NCBI GenBank assembly: GCA_028868335.1
Contig: JAGWUU010000193.1
Location: 1-6,074, forward strand
Direction of reading: 5' to 3'
DNA: 6,074 nt
Origin: Sphingomonadales bacterium
GTDB taxonomy: Bacteria > Pseudomonadota > Alphaproteobacteria > Sphingomonadales > Sphingomonadaceae
Every line of letters begins with the position of its first letter. Position 1 is the stretch's first letter. The translations under genes and the position numbers were made by a program. The notes below the pieces were generated by a model. The model worked only from the letters and a program-made list of their open reading frames with translations. It ran no database searches and had not been told where the DNA came from. Below are positions 5,324 through 6,074 of this stretch, one piece after another.

Positions 5324-5411
5324 TTCGTCATTGCGAGCGGCCGCAGGCCGCGCGGCAATCCAGCGCGGTTTAAACGGTACTGAATTGCTTCGCTCCGCTC
5401 GCAATGACGAA
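5324..5411. repeat. Palindromic repeat element (REP/MITE-like), 88 bp
   Basis: The arms TTCGTCATTGCGAGCGG (5324-5340) and its exact reverse complement (5395-5411) are a perfect 17-bp inverted repeat. A second, inner pair is GCAATCCAG (5355-5363) against CTGAATTGC (5380-5388) with one G-T pair or mismatch. The tip contains GTTTAAAC (5368-5375). The left side also carries its own mini-hairpin GCGGCC-GCA-GGCCGC (5337-5351). The GTCATTGCGAGC...GCAATCCAG style resembles dispersed intergenic palindromes I recall from many bacterial genomes, so this is probably one genomic copy of many. It has no coding capacity. Confidence 0.85.
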
Positions 5412-5417
5412 GACGTT

Positions 5418-5420
5418 AGG
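5418..5420 (+). promoter_or_regulatory. Weak aroA ribosome binding site
   Basis: AGG (within TTAGG) is 7 nt before the TTG at 5428 and only 6 nt after the end of the palindromic repeat. A hairpin formed by the repeat in the aroA mRNA would therefore stand right next to the initiation site. The SD is short, so it is only moderate support for the TTG start. Confidence 0.35.
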
Positions 5421-5427
5421 TTTGATT

Positions 5428-6074
5428 TTGTCCGCCCCCGCCAATTCCGCCCCCACACCGCGCCGCTTCCTGCCCACCGGGCCCCTCAAGGGCGAGATCC
5501 GCGTGCCCGGCGACAAGTCGATCAGCCACCGCTCGATCATGCTGGGCGCGCTGGCCGTGGGCGAGACGCGGGTTAGCGGCCTGCTCGAGGGCGAGGACGT
5601 GCTGGCCACCGCCGCCGCCATGCGCGCCATGGGCGCCGGCGTCGAGCGCACCGGCGAAGGCGAATGGAGCGTCCACGGCGTCGGTGTCGGCACGCTGCTG
5701 CAACCGGCTACGCCGCTCGACATGGGCAATTCGGGCACCTCTACGCGCCTCCTGATGGGGCTGGTTTCCACCCATGCGATCGAGACGCGGTTCTTCGGCG
5801 ATGCCAGCCTGTCGAAGCGGCCGATGGGGCGCGTGATCGAGCCGCTCAGCCAGATGGGCGCGGCGTTCGAGGCGAGCGAAGGCGGCCGCCTGCCGCTGAG
5901 CGTGCGCGGAGCCAATCCCGCGGTGCCGATCGAATACCGCCTGCCGGTCGCCAGCGCGCAGGTCAAAAGCGCGGTGCTGCTCGCCGGGCTCAACACCCCC
6001 GGGATCACGACGGTGATCGAGCCGGTCCCGACCCGCGACCACTCCGAACGGATGCTCAAGGGCTTCGGCGCCGA
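5428..6074 (+). CDS. aroA: 3-phosphoshikimate 1-carboxyvinyltransferase (EPSP synthase), 5' half
   Basis: The first 215 codons are visible; the family is about 430-450 aa, so roughly half is present and the frame is open to the edge. EPSP synthase joins shikimate-3-phosphate and phosphoenolpyruvate, the sixth step of the shikimate pathway, in the cytosol. Evidence includes VPGDKSISHRS (26-36) with the catalytic Lys and Arg, LDMGNSGTSTRLLMG (97-111), GDASLSKRPMGRVIEPL, ASAQVKSAVLLAGLNTPG and the TRDHSERML loop. The sequence closely resembles the alphaproteobacterial CP4-like class but has Gly103 where CP4 has Ala100. Start choice: TTG at 5428 has AGG 7 nt upstream and gives MSAPANSAPTPRRF, the length usual for the family. 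An in-frame ATG at 5404 has no SD and lies inside the repeat arm; it would add MTKTLGLI. Both are possible. Confidence 0.95.
   Translation, partial: MSAPANSAPTPRRFLPTGPLKGEIRVPGDKSISHRSIMLGALAVGETRVSGLLEGEDVLATAAAMRAMGAGVERTGEGEWSVHGVGVGTLLQPATPLDMGNSGTSTRLLMGLVSTHAIETRFFGDASLSKRPMGRVIEPLSQMGAAFEASEGGRLPLSVRGANPAVPIEYRLPVASAQVKSAVLLAGLNTPGITTVIEPVPTRDHSERMLKGFGA

Noticed and set aside
5370..6059. Minus-strand open frames opposite aroA
   Set aside because: AroA is unmistakable on the plus strand, and these frames show no family motif.

Overview
The window is a GC-rich chromosomal segment, most likely from a sphingomonad-type alphaproteobacterium. Three things support this. There is a FYDLN_acid (TIGR02300-type) zinc-ribbon gene head-to-head with aroA. 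The AroA is of the alphaproteobacterial, CP4-like class. Ribosomal protein S16 carries a long Ala/Glu-rich tail. The genus cannot be fixed from the sequence alone.

Layout, left to right. (1) 1-396, minus strand: a VapBC-type toxin-antitoxin pair, an AbrB-fold antitoxin followed by the first 13 codons of a PIN toxin cut by the window edge. (2) 397-447: a 51-bp divergent promoter region with a GTATATAC palindrome, a likely autoregulatory operator. (3) 448-1317, plus strand: a secreted amidase_2-like (AmiD-like) peptidoglycan amidase with a GTG start. Its 3' end overlaps the next gene tail-to-tail by 24 bp. (4) 1294-4581, minus strand: a compact operon read ffh, rpsP, rimM, then a metallophosphoesterase. 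It joins the signal recognition particle GTPase, ribosomal protein S16 and the 30S maturation factor RimM. The usual next genes trmD and rplS are absent, and the phosphoesterase sits in their place. (5) 4605-4638 is a good intrinsic terminator and 4667-4742 a tRNA-Ala(GGC) gene with encoded CCA, both minus strand. (6) 4850-5170, minus strand: the FYDLN_acid protein. (7) 5324-5411: an 88-bp palindromic repeat element with 17-bp perfect arms. (8) From about 5428 to the window edge, plus strand: the first half of aroA (EPSP synthase, shikimate pathway).

Most of the window is conserved housekeeping: protein targeting, ribosome biogenesis, translation and aromatic amino acid synthesis. The accessory part is the left end, the toxin-antitoxin pair. 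I see no clear new defence or mobile system. The features most worth a second look are the palindromic repeat that touches the 5' end of aroA and supplies an alternative ATG; the tRNA leader that can pair with the CCA end and trailer; the rpsP-rimM junction, with a TTG start, an SD inside rpsP and both genes in one frame; and the very short promoter region shared by vapBC and the amidase.
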